Positions 1-10,155 of a stretch of 55,396 bases of DNA are shown in pieces; within the stretch, counting starts at the first letter, position 1, and the number at the start of each line of letters is the position of its first letter. The position numbers and the translations under genes were made by a program. The notes under the pieces were generated by a model. It saw only the letters and a list, made by a program, of their open reading frames with translations, was not told the DNA's origin and did no database searches. The stretch is from Lysobacterales bacterium (lineage in GTDB: Bacteria; Pseudomonadota; Gammaproteobacteria; Xanthomonadales; Marinicellaceae), in contig JALSHI010000043.1 of the NCBI GenBank assembly GCA_026982315.1, positions 1-55,396 on the forward strand, given 5' to 3'.

Positions 1-1083
1 TTACCACAGGAGCCGGGCACGCGCGCATTATCGGTGCGCATCACTGACGAAGACGAACGCAAGCGACTGCAGGAAATCCTGCACACACTTGGTGCTGACT
101 ACCCCCAATATGGCCTGATAGCCCGGACCAATGCCGAAGGCGTGGATACAGCAGCATTGCAACGGGATTTTGATTTTCTGGTGCGTTTGTGGGAAAAAGC
201 CCGCAGGCGTATTCCGTCCGCCAAGGCGCCTGTACGCATCTACCAGGACTTGTCTTTGCCGTTAAAGGCCATGCGTGACAATCTGACGCATCGCGTCCGC
301 CAGGTGCGGGTGGATTCGCCCGCGATTTTTGATGAAATCCAGAACTTTTTGCAAGAATTCGTGCCCCAATGGGGCGGTCAACTGGTTTTGTACGAGGGCG
401 ACCGGCCCATTTTCGACTTTTACAGCATTGAGGAAGAAATCGCCAAAGCCTTGCGCCGCTTTGTGCCTCTGAAATCCGGCGGCAATCTGGTGATCGACCA
501 GAACGAAGCCATGACCACCATTGATGTGAATACCGGCCGTTTTGTGGGTCACAAGAATCTCGAAGACACCATTTTCCGCACCAATCTGGAAGCGGCTCAC
601 TGCATCGCCCGGCAAATTCGCCTGCGCAATATCGGTGGCATTATCATTCTGGATTTTATTGACATGCATGATGAGACTCACCGGCAACAGGTGCTGGACA
701 CGTTAAACCTGTGTCTTCAGAATGACCCGGTAAAAACCAGTATATCCGGTATTACCGAGCTGGGTCTGGTAGAAATGACGCGCAAGCGCACCACCGAATG
801 TCTGCAAAAAGTATTGTGCGAACCTTGTCCGGAATGTTTGGGTCGGGGCTATGTGAAAACCGTGGAAAGTCTGGCCTTTGAACTGTTCCGGGAGATTACC
901 CGGGCTGTGCGTCAATTCAAAACCGGCAATGTGCGGGTGCTGGCTAACCCGGAGCTGATTGATCATATTCTCGATGAACAACATCAGGGCTTGCATGAGC
1001 TGGAGGATAACCTGGGCAAACGCATTCGGTTCCAGCCGGAGGATGCTTACCAGCGTGAACAGTTTGATGTGGTTTTGATCTGA
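1..1083 (+). CDS. rng: Ribonuclease G, 5' end outside the window
   Basis: Endoribonuclease of the RNase E/G family, which matures 16S rRNA 5' ends and starts mRNA decay in the cytoplasm. The reading frame is open from base 1, so the N-terminal S1 part is missing and about 360 C-terminal residues are seen. The catalytic region has the first metal-binding Asp in TTIDVNTG (near base 523) and the second in LDFIDM (near 655). The zinc-link motif CPEC (about 825-840) makes the family's tetramer interface. No long acidic C-terminal scaffold follows, which favours RNase G over RNase E. The YhdP gene follows 4 nt later, the usual gammaproteobacterial order. Confidence 0.93.
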   Translation, partial: LPQEPGTRALSVRITDEDERKRLQEILHTLGADYPQYGLIARTNAEGVDTAALQRDFDFLVRLWEKARRRIPSAKAPVRIYQDLSLPLKAMRDNLTHRVRQVRVDSPAIFDEIQNFLQEFVPQWGGQLVLYEGDRPIFDFYSIEEEIAKALRRFVPLKSGGNLVIDQNEAMTTIDVNTGRFVGHKNLEDTIFRTNLEAAHCIARQIRLRNIGGIIILDFIDMHDETHRQQVLDTLNLCLQNDPVKTSISGITELGLVEMTRKRTTECLQKVLCEPCPECLGRGYVKTVESLAFELFREITRAVRQFKTGNVRVLANPELIDHILDEQHQGLHELEDNLGKRIRFQPEDAYQREQFDVVLI

Positions 1084-1087
1084 TTAC

Positions 1088-4000
1088 ATGGCACCTAAAA
1101 AAACTCACCGGCTGACTCACTTGTGGCACAGATTACGGACATATCTGGCCATTGGCGTGTTGGTTTTTGGTGTGGTGGTTGGATTGATTACGGTACTGTT
1201 GCCTTTTACCGGCCTGTATCAACGCCCCCTGGAGCAATTCTTATCCCGGCAATGGAACCGGACGGTCAAACTGGGGCAATTGTCCGGTCGCTGGCGTGGA
1301 ACCGGTCCGGAATTTGAAGTCAGCAACCTGGTCATCAGTGGTGATAATACTGTCAGTATTGACAAGGCCCGGCTTAAACTGAATGTTTATAAATACCTCT
1401 GGCCGGGTGGTTCCAATGGTCTGGAGTTGGTGGTGAATAGCGCCGCCATGGAGATGGCCGGCGCCGCAGAAGCTCAAAAAAGCGCCATATCTGGCAAGAA
1501 TCAGAATGGTATTTCGCCACAGCTTGTCGAGCAGTTGATGGCTTCGGGTTCCTTGCTAATCGAAAACCTGGTCTTCAAGCTCAGCCCCCACTGGCAGAAA
1601 AAGTTCAAAGAGGTTGTTCAGCATCCCTTGCAAACCGCCTTGCAGGTACAACAGGACAAGAACCAGCGAGCGATCCAACTCACTATATCAGGACAGAATC
1701 TGATTAAAAAAGGCAGATTGATGGCGGTGACTGAAAAGTATCGGCAGGTACTTAAGGATGCGCGCTGGTATGCCGAGGTGGAGGATTTTCGTCTGACCGC
1801 GCTTGAAAATCTGAATCCGAAGATACATTGGCCCGCCAGTGTGATTGACGGCCGGCTCTGGTTTACCACAGGCCATGGTCGTTTGCTGAATGGCCTGGTA
1901 TTGGCGCAGCTACGCCCGGATAAAACCGCCTCTGGGGCGACCCAGGCACCAGATGCCGGGCATGACAGCTTGTCGGGAGATGTGCGTCTGGAATTTTCCG
2001 GACAGCCCGATGGCAAGCATTGGCAAGCCGCCATCCAGATTCAGAACCTGAAAACCCGAAACCTGGAACAGGATCAGGTGAATCTGCTGATTCGTCGCGA
2101 TAACCAGCGTCTGCAACTGCAAGCCGATGTTCTGGATATTGCCATGCTGCACAATCTGCTGGTGATGTTTGGTTTGCCCGGGCTGCCTGAGAACGGTTGG
2201 CGTGTGGGGGGTGTTTTGCGTGATGTTGCCATTGTGCATGATCTCAAGTGGCGGCGTCCGGTGAGTGCGGCTTTGGCGTTTGAAAAGCTGTCATTGAAAA
2301 CGCCGTTGGCAGAGGCAAACAATTTGGCTGGAGAAGTTCGTTTGCGCGGTGATGAGGTTCGCATACTGGTGGCCAGTGACAACGGCGCTTTGGCTATCCC
2401 CGCATTGTTACGCCGTCCTGTACAGTGGCGGCATCTGATTATGGTGGTGAGCGCTGATTTGCAGGCGGACAATCCGGATGTTCGTATTTCGCATGCGTGG
2501 TGTGATTGCCAGGACCTGGAAATGGAAGCCATGGCCCGGATTATCCAGAAAAACGGCGTGTTCCTTAATCTGGCCAGCCAGTTAAAGGATGTACAGGTCC
2601 GCAAACTTTACAAGTACTGGCCTGCAGGCGTCTGGAAACCTCGGTTGATCAGCTGGCTGGACAATGCCTTTCAAGGCGGCATCATACCGCGTGGCGGACT
2701 GGCCTATCTGGGTGATTCCACTCGTTATCCATTCAGCGATCATTCCGGTCAGTTTCTGGCCCGGGCCGAAACCCGCGACCTGGTTCTGCAATACGACCCG
2801 GACTGGCCCAAGCTACGGGATATCCAGGCGGATGTGGCTTTTTTGAATCGCGGCATGCAGGCACAGGTTACACGGGCAAAAACCACAGGCGCCTTGGTAA
2901 CGCATGGAAAAGCCGAAATCGCGGACTTTAAAGAAGGTATGCTGAAAATTGATGTGCAGGCCCATGGCAGGGACGATTATCTGCTTGATTTTTTGCGTGC
3001 CAGTGAACTGGCACAAAAACTGCCCTTGTTGAAAGAAAATATGCACATGCGCGGGTCAAGTGAGGCGCGGGTGCATCTGGATTTGTCGTTGAAACCCGGG
3101 CGGAAAAAGCCCATCAGGCCTTTTGGTGCCATTCATTTGCAGGATGTGGATTTCAGCCTTAACGAATTTACACTGACACACTTGCAAGGAAAACTGATTT
3201 TGCAGGGGGTTGTGCTGCGTCTGGCCGATATCGCTGGACAATTCCTGCAAAACCCCGTCACGTTATCCGGCACAGTGGCGATGCCACAAAAAAAGCCGCC
3301 AGTGGTGGATTTGCAGATGAACGGCCCGGTGAGTATTGCCAGTCTGGAAAAAGTACTGAAGCACAAGTTGCCACTGGCAGGCCAGTCCCAATGGCGTTTT
3401 TCTCTTTCCAGCGCCACGCCACCCATTCCCGATCAGTCAGAAAACCCCGACAGTGCCACTGAAACGCATCTGGCCGAAAAATCAGGTCGCCGCATACCCG
3501 GTTTGCATTTCAGCGGCCAGAGCGACATGCGCGGAGTTAGAATCAATCTGCCCATGCCCCTTTATAAATCGGCTGACAGCAGCACGCCCTTACATTTTGA
3601 CTGTGACTATCCCTGCCTGTTGAACCCATGGCAGATTGCGTTGGCGACGATTTTCCAGGCGCGCGTGCGCTGGTTGACGGATGTGTCTCAATTGCTCATA
3701 GAGCGCCTGCATTTTGGCCCGACGGCAGAAATGGATACGACCATTGGCGGGAATATCGAGGTTCTCGACCTGGATGGCTGGCTGGCGGTTCTGGCCAATC
3801 GCCGTGAAGACAAATCTCTGTTTCGGCTGCCTGCCGGGGAATATCGTTTTCATATCAAGCGGGGCATTTTTATGTCGCGCGAGTTGAGGGACGTGGACGT
3901 GCGTCTGGTGCGCCAGGATGCGGCCTGGCGCATTTTTCTCCAAGGCGAAGATATCGCCGGTGAGGTATTGGTAGCCGATGATGCGGGCCAACGGGGCATC

Positions 4001-5041
4001 GTTATCCAACTGGAAAAACTTAACTGGCCGGAAATCAGTCAGAAAAAAAGTGACTTTCAGCCACCGGTGGCCACCGGTTTCGAAATGCCTGCGTTGCATG
4101 TCTGGGTCAGGGACTTTGTTTACCAGGGAATTCCGTTGGGAGAAATGCGCCTGGAAACACGCCCGGTGGTCGGGGGTATGAAAGTCGAAAAGTTCGAGTC
4201 CCGCAGCCGCTGGATTACCCTCAATGCCACCGGCGATTGGGTGCGGCACAAGGCCGCCGCGCAAAAGGACACAGACGTTGCGGATGACATACTGGGAGAA
4301 TCCCGCTTTCACATTGTGATGGTGTCGGACAATCTGGGCAAGTTCCTGCAGTCCATTGGTTATGATGCGCCTATCAAGGGCGGTCAGACCGTGATTGAAA
4401 TGAATGTGCGCTGGCCGGGGCCGCCGGCGCAATTTTCTTTTGAGCAGCTAAATGGTGACTTGAGCGTCAGCATTGGACCTGGTGAAGTGACCGAAGCCAA
4501 GCCGGGTATCGGGCGCGTGTTTGGTTTGCTGAATCTGACCAATTTACCTCGACGGCTGATTCTGGATTTTGCCGACGTGCTGAGTCAGGGATTGCGCTTT
4601 GAGGCCATGACAGGGCGCTTTGTCCTGCGCGGCGGACAGGCTTACACAGACGACTTTGAGGTGCTTTACAGTGGGGCCAAAATTCGCGTGAAAGGCAGCA
4701 TGGACTTGGTCCAGCAAACCTACAATCAAACCATGACAGTCATCCCCAAGGTGGGCCAGATTTTACCAACCCTGGGAGCGATTGCCGGCGGCCCGGCCGG
4801 TGCAGCGGCCGGTTTTTTCATGCAGGGAATTTTGCATGATTCCCTGAAAAAAAATGGCAAGTTCATTTACCGCGTGACCGGCTCCTGGGACAAGCCGGTG
4901 ATTGAACTGGTTGATGTGGACAAGGCTCGGCCTGAAGAACTGCCGCTGGATTACAAACAACAGACTTTACAACCGGAAGACACACAGGCTGAACCCCGGA
5001 ACAACCAGAAAAAAGCTTCCAGCCCGGAAAAAGAGAACTAG
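1088..5041 (+). CDS. yhdP: YhdP family AsmA-like envelope protein
   Basis: Very large protein (1317 aa) with one N-terminal membrane anchor (about residues 15-40) and a long periplasmic body of beta-rich repeats. It matches the YhdP/DUF3971 group, which is known in E. coli to help carry phospholipids from the inner to the outer membrane, redundantly with TamB and YdbH. The C-terminal part (IGRVFGLLNLTNLPRRL, then a Gly/Ala-rich segment near residues 1230-1255) is the typical YhdP/AsmA_2 end. The ATG follows the rng stop by 4 nt, so the two are probably co-transcribed. Length and context fit. Function is inferred from the family. Confidence 0.88.
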   Translation: MAPKKTHRLTHLWHRLRTYLAIGVLVFGVVVGLITVLLPFTGLYQRPLEQFLSRQWNRTVKLGQLSGRWRGTGPEFEVSNLVISGDNTVSIDKARLKLNVYKYLWPGGSNGLELVVNSAAMEMAGAAEAQKSAISGKNQNGISPQLVEQLMASGSLLIENLVFKLSPHWQKKFKEVVQHPLQTALQVQQDKNQRAIQLTISGQNLIKKGRLMAVTEKYRQVLKDARWYAEVEDFRLTALENLNPKIHWPASVIDGRLWFTTGHGRLLNGLVLAQLRPDKTASGATQAPDAGHDSLSGDVRLEFSGQPDGKHWQAAIQIQNLKTRNLEQDQVNLLIRRDNQRLQLQADVLDIAMLHNLLVMFGLPGLPENGWRVGGVLRDVAIVHDLKWRRPVSAALAFEKLSLKTPLAEANNLAGEVRLRGDEVRILVASDNGALAIPALLRRPVQWRHLIMVVSADLQADNPDVRISHAWCDCQDLEMEAMARIIQKNGVFLNLASQLKDVQVRKLYKYWPAGVWKPRLISWLDNAFQGGIIPRGGLAYLGDSTRYPFSDHSGQFLARAETRDLVLQYDPDWPKLRDIQADVAFLNRGMQAQVTRAKTTGALVTHGKAEIADFKEGMLKIDVQAHGRDDYLLDFLRASELAQKLPLLKENMHMRGSSEARVHLDLSLKPGRKKPIRPFGAIHLQDVDFSLNEFTLTHLQGKLILQGVVLRLADIAGQFLQNPVTLSGTVAMPQKKPPVVDLQMNGPVSIASLEKVLKHKLPLAGQSQWRFSLSSATPPIPDQSENPDSATETHLAEKSGRRIPGLHFSGQSDMRGVRINLPMPLYKSADSSTPLHFDCDYPCLLNPWQIALATIFQARVRWLTDVSQLLIERLHFGPTAEMDTTIGGNIEVLDLDGWLAVLANRREDKSLFRLPAGEYRFHIKRGIFMSRELRDVDVRLVRQDAAWRIFLQGEDIAGEVLVADDAGQRGIVIQLEKLNWPEISQKKSDFQPPVATGFEMPALHVWVRDFVYQGIPLGEMRLETRPVVGGMKVEKFESRSRWITLNATGDWVRHKAAAQKDTDVADDILGESRFHIVMVSDNLGKFLQSIGYDAPIKGGQTVIEMNVRWPGPPAQFSFEQLNGDLSVSIGPGEVTEAKPGIGRVFGLLNLTNLPRRLILDFADVLSQGLRFEAMTGRFVLRGGQAYTDDFEVLYSGAKIRVKGSMDLVQQTYNQTMTVIPKVGQILPTLGAIAGGPAGAAAGFFMQGILHDSLKKNGKFIYRVTGSWDKPVIELVDVDKARPEELPLDYKQQTLQPEDTQAEPRNNQKKASSPEKEN

Positions 5042-5113
5042 TGTTATGGATTGTGTTGTGTCTGGAACCATGAAACGGGCAATCAAAGCATCGCGGGCCT
5101 GGAGAATGTGGCC

Positions 5114-5995
5114 ATGAAGCCGGCTTTGCGTTGGGTGCTGGCGGGCATTGTGCTGGCCGGTGGTGTCCTGGTGGCCTGGCAGGCCCGGCAGGCGTCCGAA
5201 GCGGCAGCCGGGCAATCGCTGGCCTTGACGCAACAACTGGAAATGATGGACAAAATCAGCCTGAAAGGCAAGCAGATTCTGGAAGCCATTACCTTCAGCT
5301 GGTATGAAGGCTACAGCCAGGCACTGCAGAATGTGTCAGACTTGCAACGTGCCAGCCAGACCAATCAAAAGGCTGCCGCCCGTTATGCCGGTATCTTTTT
5401 TGCCTTGGCATTACTGGTGCTGGTTTTTTACCTGGCCAGCGGCCAACGGTGGTTACTGGGGGTGCTGTTGGGATTGACGTTAACAGCCTTGCTGACGGGT
5501 TTGCTGTTGCCGGTGCTGTCCCTGGTGGCGTACAAGGATTTTCCGGTGTTGGGGAAAACCATTTTTCAGTATGAGTCTCGCAGCATACCAGGCGCCCTGA
5601 GTAAATTGTGGCATCAGGGACAATGGGCGATCGCTGGCGTAATTGTGGTTTTTACCGTGGTCATCCCTTTTGTGAAAACGTTGCTAATGGCCTGGGCGTT
5701 GAGATTTTCTGATCGCTATGGAGAACGATGGTTGCATAAAATGCAGCGAGGGTTGGGCTATCTGGGCAAATGGTCCATGCTGGACGTGTTTGTGGTCGCC
5801 ATTCTGGTGACATGGTTTTCCGTGCGGGAGAATGGTTCAACAGATGCCCAGTTACAAGCCGGAGTATTCTTTTTTCTGATTTACGTGGTGCTTTCCATGG
5901 TTGTGGCATTGTTGCTGGAGCGACTGTCACCTGTTCCAGAGGGTATGGGCGCTGCTTGGCCGCCCAAAAACTTGCCCAGAGAGGGAGGATCATGA
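5114..5995 (+). CDS. PqiA-like (paraquat-inducible protein A family) membrane protein
   Basis: Inner-membrane protein of 293 aa: an N-terminal membrane segment (about 5-25), a roughly 75-residue periplasmic stretch, then several hydrophobic helices. The segment with LLPVLSLVAYKDFP and IPFVKTLLMAWALRF resembles the PqiA fold (conserved Pro after a TM helix, Ser-rich loop, then a P-x-x-K motif). It lacks the Cys-rich zinc ribbons of classical PqiA. The start at 5114 was chosen because GGAG lies about 9 nt upstream; a longer form from 5051 has no support. Its stop overlaps the apaH start (ATGA). PqiA proteins work with MCE proteins in lipid transport; no MCE partner is in view. Family assignment is moderate. 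Confidence 0.68.
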   Translation: MKPALRWVLAGIVLAGGVLVAWQARQASEAAAGQSLALTQQLEMMDKISLKGKQILEAITFSWYEGYSQALQNVSDLQRASQTNQKAAARYAGIFFALALLVLVFYLASGQRWLLGVLLGLTLTALLTGLLLPVLSLVAYKDFPVLGKTIFQYESRSIPGALSKLWHQGQWAIAGVIVVFTVVIPFVKTLLMAWALRFSDRYGERWLHKMQRGLGYLGKWSMLDVFVVAILVTWFSVRENGSTDAQLQAGVFFFLIYVVLSMVVALLLERLSPVPEGMGAAWPPKNLPREGGS

Positions 5996-6858
5996 GCACT
6001 TACGTCATTGGTGATGTGCAGGGCTGTTTTGATGCCCTGATGGCTTTGTTGGACAAGCTGCGCTTTGACGATCGCCGCGATCGGCTGTTTTTTACCGGGG
6101 ATTTGCTCAACCGGGGAGGGCAATCATTGCATGTTTTGCGCTGGGTTGTGGCACACCAGAAGGTCTGCCAGAGCGTGTTGGGTAACCATGACTTGAGCGT
6201 GCTTCACCGTTATCACCAACCAGGCAAGCGGCCACTGAGTGAAGAAATCGCCATATTGTTTGCGGCGCCGGATGTGGAATTACTCTTGGACTGGCTACAA
6301 AATCGTCCGTTACTACACCGTATTGGTGCGACCCTCGGTGGCCCCTGGTGGCTGTGCCATGCGGGCATCTACCCTTTGTGGAGCGCGCAGCAGGCACAAA
6401 CCGAAGCCCGGTTCTCCGAATCCCTTATCAAAAATCACCACCGGGCGTTTTTCGCCAATCTGTTTGGCAACAGACCATGCAAGCCGCTGGCGGCGAGTGC
6501 ATTCAAGGTCTCTACATCGACAGACTGGGATGACGCAACAATGGATAACTCTACCGTGGCACGGATGCGTTTTGCTGTCAATGCGTTTACCCGCATGCGA
6601 TTTTTGGACAATGATGGTTGCCTGGACTTTGAGGCCAAGGGGCCACCGGAAAAACATCCCCATTTGCATCCGTGGTTTCGTTTTCCTCAGCGGGTGGGTG
6701 TGCCGGGCACAATTCTCTATGGGCACTGGTCGGCGCTGGGATTGCATGAGGAAAACCACACCATTTGTCTGGACACCGGCAAGGTCTGGGGCGGTCGACT
6801 GACAGCGGCGCGCTTGCCGGAATCGCAGTGTGAGCAGATTGATTTTATTTCAGTATGA
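5992..6858 (+). CDS. apaH: Bis(5'-nucleosyl)-tetraphosphatase, symmetrical
   Basis: Hydrolyses Ap4A to two ADP and, in E. coli, removes Np4 caps from RNA. The 288-aa metallophosphatase carries GDVQG (residues 7-11), GDLLNRG (36-42), GNHD (64-67) and a later CHAG, which bind the two-metal centre. The start overlaps the stop of the upstream membrane-protein gene (ATGA), with GAGGGAGGA just ahead, so translation is probably coupled. Length fits ApaH (about 280 aa). Confidence 0.94.
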   Translation: MSTYVIGDVQGCFDALMALLDKLRFDDRRDRLFFTGDLLNRGGQSLHVLRWVVAHQKVCQSVLGNHDLSVLHRYHQPGKRPLSEEIAILFAAPDVELLLDWLQNRPLLHRIGATLGGPWWLCHAGIYPLWSAQQAQTEARFSESLIKNHHRAFFANLFGNRPCKPLAASAFKVSTSTDWDDATMDNSTVARMRFAVNAFTRMRFLDNDGCLDFEAKGPPEKHPHLHPWFRFPQRVGVPGTILYGHWSALGLHEENHTICLDTGKVWGGRLTAARLPESQCEQIDFISV

Positions 6859-6867
6859 GGCGCACAG

Positions 6868-7248
6868 ATGGGAATACGCATTGACAAGTGGTTATGGGCC
6901 GCCCGATTTTTCAAAACTCGGTCGCTGGCCCGGCAACACGTGGAAGCCGGCCATATCAAACTGAACGGCCAGCGCATCAAACCCGCCAAAACGGTGCAAG
7001 TGGGTGATATGGTGGAGATACGCAAAGGTGAGCAACAATGGATTGTGGAAGTGACCGGGCTGGCCGAAAAACGTGGCTCGGCCACAGTGGCCGCAACCTT
7101 GTATGCGGAGACCGACGCCAGTCGTCAGGCGCGTGAAGAACAGGCCGCCATGCGCCGGATTTTGCGGGCCAGCCAGGTTGCGCCGGACCACAAGCCGGAC
7201 AAAAAACAGCGGCGGCAGTTATTACGGGTCAAACATCGCGACAATTAA
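6868..7248 (+). CDS. hslR: Heat-shock protein 15, S4-domain ribosome rescue factor
   Basis: Small basic RNA-binding protein (126 aa) with an N-terminal S4 domain (IRIDKWLWAARFFKTRSLA, about residues 3-65) and a Lys/Arg-rich tail. Hsp15 binds stalled 50S subunits that still carry peptidyl-tRNA and returns them to translation. The start follows apaH by 9 nt, so it is the last gene of this plus-strand run. The next genes are convergent. Confidence 0.9.
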   Translation: MGIRIDKWLWAARFFKTRSLARQHVEAGHIKLNGQRIKPAKTVQVGDMVEIRKGEQQWIVEVTGLAEKRGSATVAATLYAETDASRQAREEQAAMRRILRASQVAPDHKPDKKQRRQLLRVKHRDN

Positions 7249-7296
7249 ATATCAGCCTGAGTGGCTTGCGAATCATTAAGCAGGCAGCGGCTATGA

Positions 7297-8511
7297 TTAC
7301 AACGCCTTGCGGGGTGGCACAAACAAATTGCCAGCCAGCAGCCCCACAGCAATGGAGACAGCAATCAGCAATGCCTTGAAGGCTATTTCAATACCTGCCA
7401 ACGTATCGTGCTGCAACATGGCGGAAATGGAGTGAAACCCCACCGATCCGGGCACCAGCAGCATGACCCCGGGAATATGAATCAAGGAAGCGGGCTTACC
7501 CGTGGTGCGCGAATAGATATTGCCGAAAATAGAAATCAGCAACACCACCGCAAAGGCCAGAAAAGGTTGTTGCAACCAGTGCCCCAGCCATTTGGAACCC
7601 AGTATGGCCACTGTCACCGTGGCCAACAGCCAGATACCGTCTCGCAGACGTGCGTTGAACAGCACAGTAAAGGACAAAGTAATCAACAGCAAAGAAAGCA
7701 GCAGAAACCATTCTGGCGTGGGTTGCGTCGGCGGCATGGGGGGTGTGCCCAGCCAGTAATCCCCCAGAACATAGCCCAGCGCGATACCAAAACTGAGTAA
7801 CAGGAAAACGGCAATGGCGCCGGCCATGCGTGCGCTGCCGGACACCAGATGGCCAGTGGACAATTCGCGGATGGCAATGGTAAAGCTCAAGCCCGGTACA
7901 AGAATAATCAGTCCGGCCAGGGAGACAGTCAGATAATTGACTTTTCCGGTTTTGGTGGCGATAACCAGAGATAAAAAGCCCACCACAGCCGCGGCCAGTG
8001 GCGCATGCAGTTGCTTGATATGGTCGTGTCTGGCGGTGGATATCAGAAATCCGCCGGTAATCAGGCCCATCAGCCCGGAAAACAGTACATCGTACCAGTT
8101 GCCGCCAAACAGGCCGGCGACACTGGCCGAGGCCAGCCCGAAGGACAACACCAACAACCAGAAGGGATAGGCCAAGGGGCGCTGAATAATGGCATCGATA
8201 CGCCGCAGGGCCTGGTCAATACTGATGTCATCATTTTCCAAATCCACAATGACCTCACTCAAGTCCACCATGCGCTCCAGGTTGATATCCCCGGGAGTGA
8301 TGCGTTCCATATAAGCCTGCTGCCGATCTTCAGTGCCCAGGGAGGCGATCAGGGCCGTGGGCATGGCAAAAAAACTGCCTTTCAGACCAATTTTGTTCAT
8401 CAATACCTGCATGGATGATTCCAGCCGGTGTGCTGGCGCGCCGGCTTCAGAAATGGCTTTGCCAAGGCGCATCAACAAACGGGCTTTGGCGTGAGTGGAC
8501 TGGTCGGTCAT
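7297..8511 (-). CDS. ThrE-type threonine/serine exporter, single-chain
   Basis: Integral membrane protein of 404 aa combining both halves of the ThrE family: the N-terminal ThrE domain (GKAISEAGAPAHRLESSM, then about five helices, equivalent to YjjP) and the C-terminal ThrE_2 half (from about residue 260, equivalent to YjjB). About ten hydrophobic segments are visible. Known members export threonine, serine or, for YjjPB, succinate; substrate cannot be told here. The gene faces hslR tail to tail and lies downstream of msrPQ on the same strand with a 75-nt gap. Confidence 0.86.
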   Translation of the reverse strand: MTDQSTHAKARLLMRLGKAISEAGAPAHRLESSMQVLMNKIGLKGSFFAMPTALIASLGTEDRQQAYMERITPGDINLERMVDLSEVIVDLENDDISIDQALRRIDAIIQRPLAYPFWLLVLSFGLASASVAGLFGGNWYDVLFSGLMGLITGGFLISTARHDHIKQLHAPLAAAVVGFLSLVIATKTGKVNYLTVSLAGLIILVPGLSFTIAIRELSTGHLVSGSARMAGAIAVFLLLSFGIALGYVLGDYWLGTPPMPPTQPTPEWFLLLSLLLITLSFTVLFNARLRDGIWLLATVTVAILGSKWLGHWLQQPFLAFAVVLLISIFGNIYSRTTGKPASLIHIPGVMLLVPGSVGFHSISAMLQHDTLAGIEIAFKALLIAVSIAVGLLAGNLFVPPRKAL

Positions 8512-8586
8512 AAGGGTAAGGGCCGGCTAAAGGTTTATTTGTGTCATAAGTAGCAGCCGTCCGACAGGCGATGCGATGCCACTACG

Positions 8587-9180
8587 TCATTCAGAATGCT
8601 TGCTGTGTCGGTTGGTTTGGAGCAGCCGATAAAACAGCAATATCAAGGCAATGGCAGTATAAATCAACGGTTCCAGCAAGTCTGCCTTTACCAGCCAGAT
8701 AAAATGTAAACACGCCAGCAACACAATGATATAAATAAGCCGATGTAATTGCTTCCAGCGCCGGCCCAGCGCCTTGACCGCCCGGTTGCTGGATGTCAAG
8801 GCCAGCGGAGTCATCAGCAACCAGGCCAGAAAGCCGACGGTGATATAGGGCCGCTTGATAATATCTTCACCCAAATGGGCCAGGTCAAATTGCAGGTCCA
8901 GCACCAGATAGACGCCAAAATGGAGACTGGCATAAATCCAGGCGGTGACACCAAGAATGCGTCGAAAACGCAGCAATACCGGTAAATTGAATAAACGCCG
9001 CAGTGGTGTTACCGCCAGCGTGATCAATAAAAAACGCAAGGCCCAAATACCCGTGTAGTGCAAAATATATTCCACCGGATCGGCGCTCAGGTCATCGTGC
9101 AGCCCCCGGTAAAAAAGGATGGCCACAGGCATGGCGGCAAGAATAACAAGGGCTGCTTTGACCCAGAACAGTTTTTTCAT
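8587..9180 (-). CDS. msrQ: MsrQ haem-binding membrane subunit of methionine sulfoxide reductase
   Basis: A 197-aa membrane protein of the ferric-reductase-like (YedZ) family with about six helices and conserved His residues for b-haem in ILGVTAWIYASLHFGVYL and in HRLIYIIVLLACLHFIWL. MsrQ passes electrons from the quinone pool or a flavin reductase to periplasmic MsrP. It starts 18 nt after the msrP stop, the usual msrP-msrQ operon order. Confidence 0.93.
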   Translation of the reverse strand: MKKLFWVKAALVILAAMPVAILFYRGLHDDLSADPVEYILHYTGIWALRFLLITLAVTPLRRLFNLPVLLRFRRILGVTAWIYASLHFGVYLVLDLQFDLAHLGEDIIKRPYITVGFLAWLLMTPLALTSSNRAVKALGRRWKQLHRLIYIIVLLACLHFIWLVKADLLEPLIYTAIALILLFYRLLQTNRHSKHSE

Positions 9181-9198
9181 GTGGATACAGCGTCGGGA

Positions 9199-10155
9199 TT
9201 AAAAAAACCGGCGTAAATCCATGCCCTTGTATAAATCCGCCACATATTCTCCATAGCCATTAAACGGCAGCGTTTTGATGCGGGGATTAAACAATGAGGC
9301 TTTGGCGCCAATACGGCGTTCGCTGGCCTGTGACCAGCGGGGATGGTCAACCGCCGGGTTAACGTTTGCGTAAAAGCCATACTCCTGGGGGGCGATTTGA
9401 TGCCAGGAATTGACGGGCTGTTTATCCGTAAAATGGATGGCCACGATGGATTTAATACTCTTGAAGCCATATTTCCAGGGCACCACCAGACGAATGGGTG
9501 CGCCATTCTGATTGGGTAAAGGCTTGCCATACATGCCGGTGGCCATAAACGCCAGTTCGTTCATGGCCTCGTCCATGCGCAGACCCTCGCGGTAAGGCCA
9601 GGGAATAACATGCCGGTGCTGGTTGGGCATGCGGTTTGGGTCATACAGGGTTTCAAAAGCCACATAACGGGCGCTTGACAAGGGCTTCAAGCGGCGAATC
9701 AGGTGATGCAGGGCGAAACCGTTCCACGGAATGACCATGGACCAGGCTTCCACACAGCGAAAGCGGTAAATCCGCTCCTCATTGGGCAAGCCGGCAATGA
9801 GTTTTTCCAGATCATAGGTGCCGGGTTGTTCCACCAGTCCAGCCACCTTGACTTCCCAGGGGTGAGGATTGAAATCTTTGGCCAGGCGCGCCGGGCCATC
9901 CTTGAGCAGGCTGAACTCGTAAAAGTTGTTATAGCTGGTGGCGTACTTTTCCGCTGTGACCTCTTCGCATAGCAGGTTATAGGGCTTGCAGTCCGGCTTT
10001 TGGTTATGCTGGGCCTTTTCTTCTGCACGGGAGTCACAGCCAGGCAGAAAACCGCTTGTGGCCAGAATGCCGGCATTTTTCAGAAATCGCCTGCGATGGC
10101 GGACAATGTCTTCGTCAGTGACTTCATTTGGATGACAATCGGGAATAAATTTCAT
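9199..10155 (-). CDS. msrP: MsrP periplasmic methionine sulfoxide reductase, molybdenum subunit
   Basis: Molybdopterin enzyme (318 aa) that repairs oxidised methionine in periplasmic proteins. A twin-arginine signal is visible (RRRFLK, residues 21-26, followed by a short hydrophobic stretch), as needed for export with cofactor in place. The Mo-ligand Cys sits in RFRCVEAWSMVIPW. Length and sequence match YedY. First gene of the msrPQ operon, divergent from serC. The 166-nt space between them must hold both promoters. Confidence 0.94.
   Translation of the reverse strand: MKFIPDCHPNEVTDEDIVRHRRRFLKNAGILATSGFLPGCDSRAEEKAQHNQKPDCKPYNLLCEEVTAEKYATSYNNFYEFSLLKDGPARLAKDFNPHPWEVKVAGLVEQPGTYDLEKLIAGLPNEERIYRFRCVEAWSMVIPWNGFALHHLIRRLKPLSSARYVAFETLYDPNRMPNQHRHVIPWPYREGLRMDEAMNELAFMATGMYGKPLPNQNGAPIRLVVPWKYGFKSIKSIVAIHFTDKQPVNSWHQIAPQEYGFYANVNPAVDHPRWSQASERRIGAKASLFNPRIKTLPFNGYGEYVADLYKGMDLRRFF

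Noticed and set aside
3590-4432. 280-codon minus-strand frame inside yhdP
   Set aside because: Antisense shadow of a long well-supported gene. No ribosome-binding site or recognisable domain.
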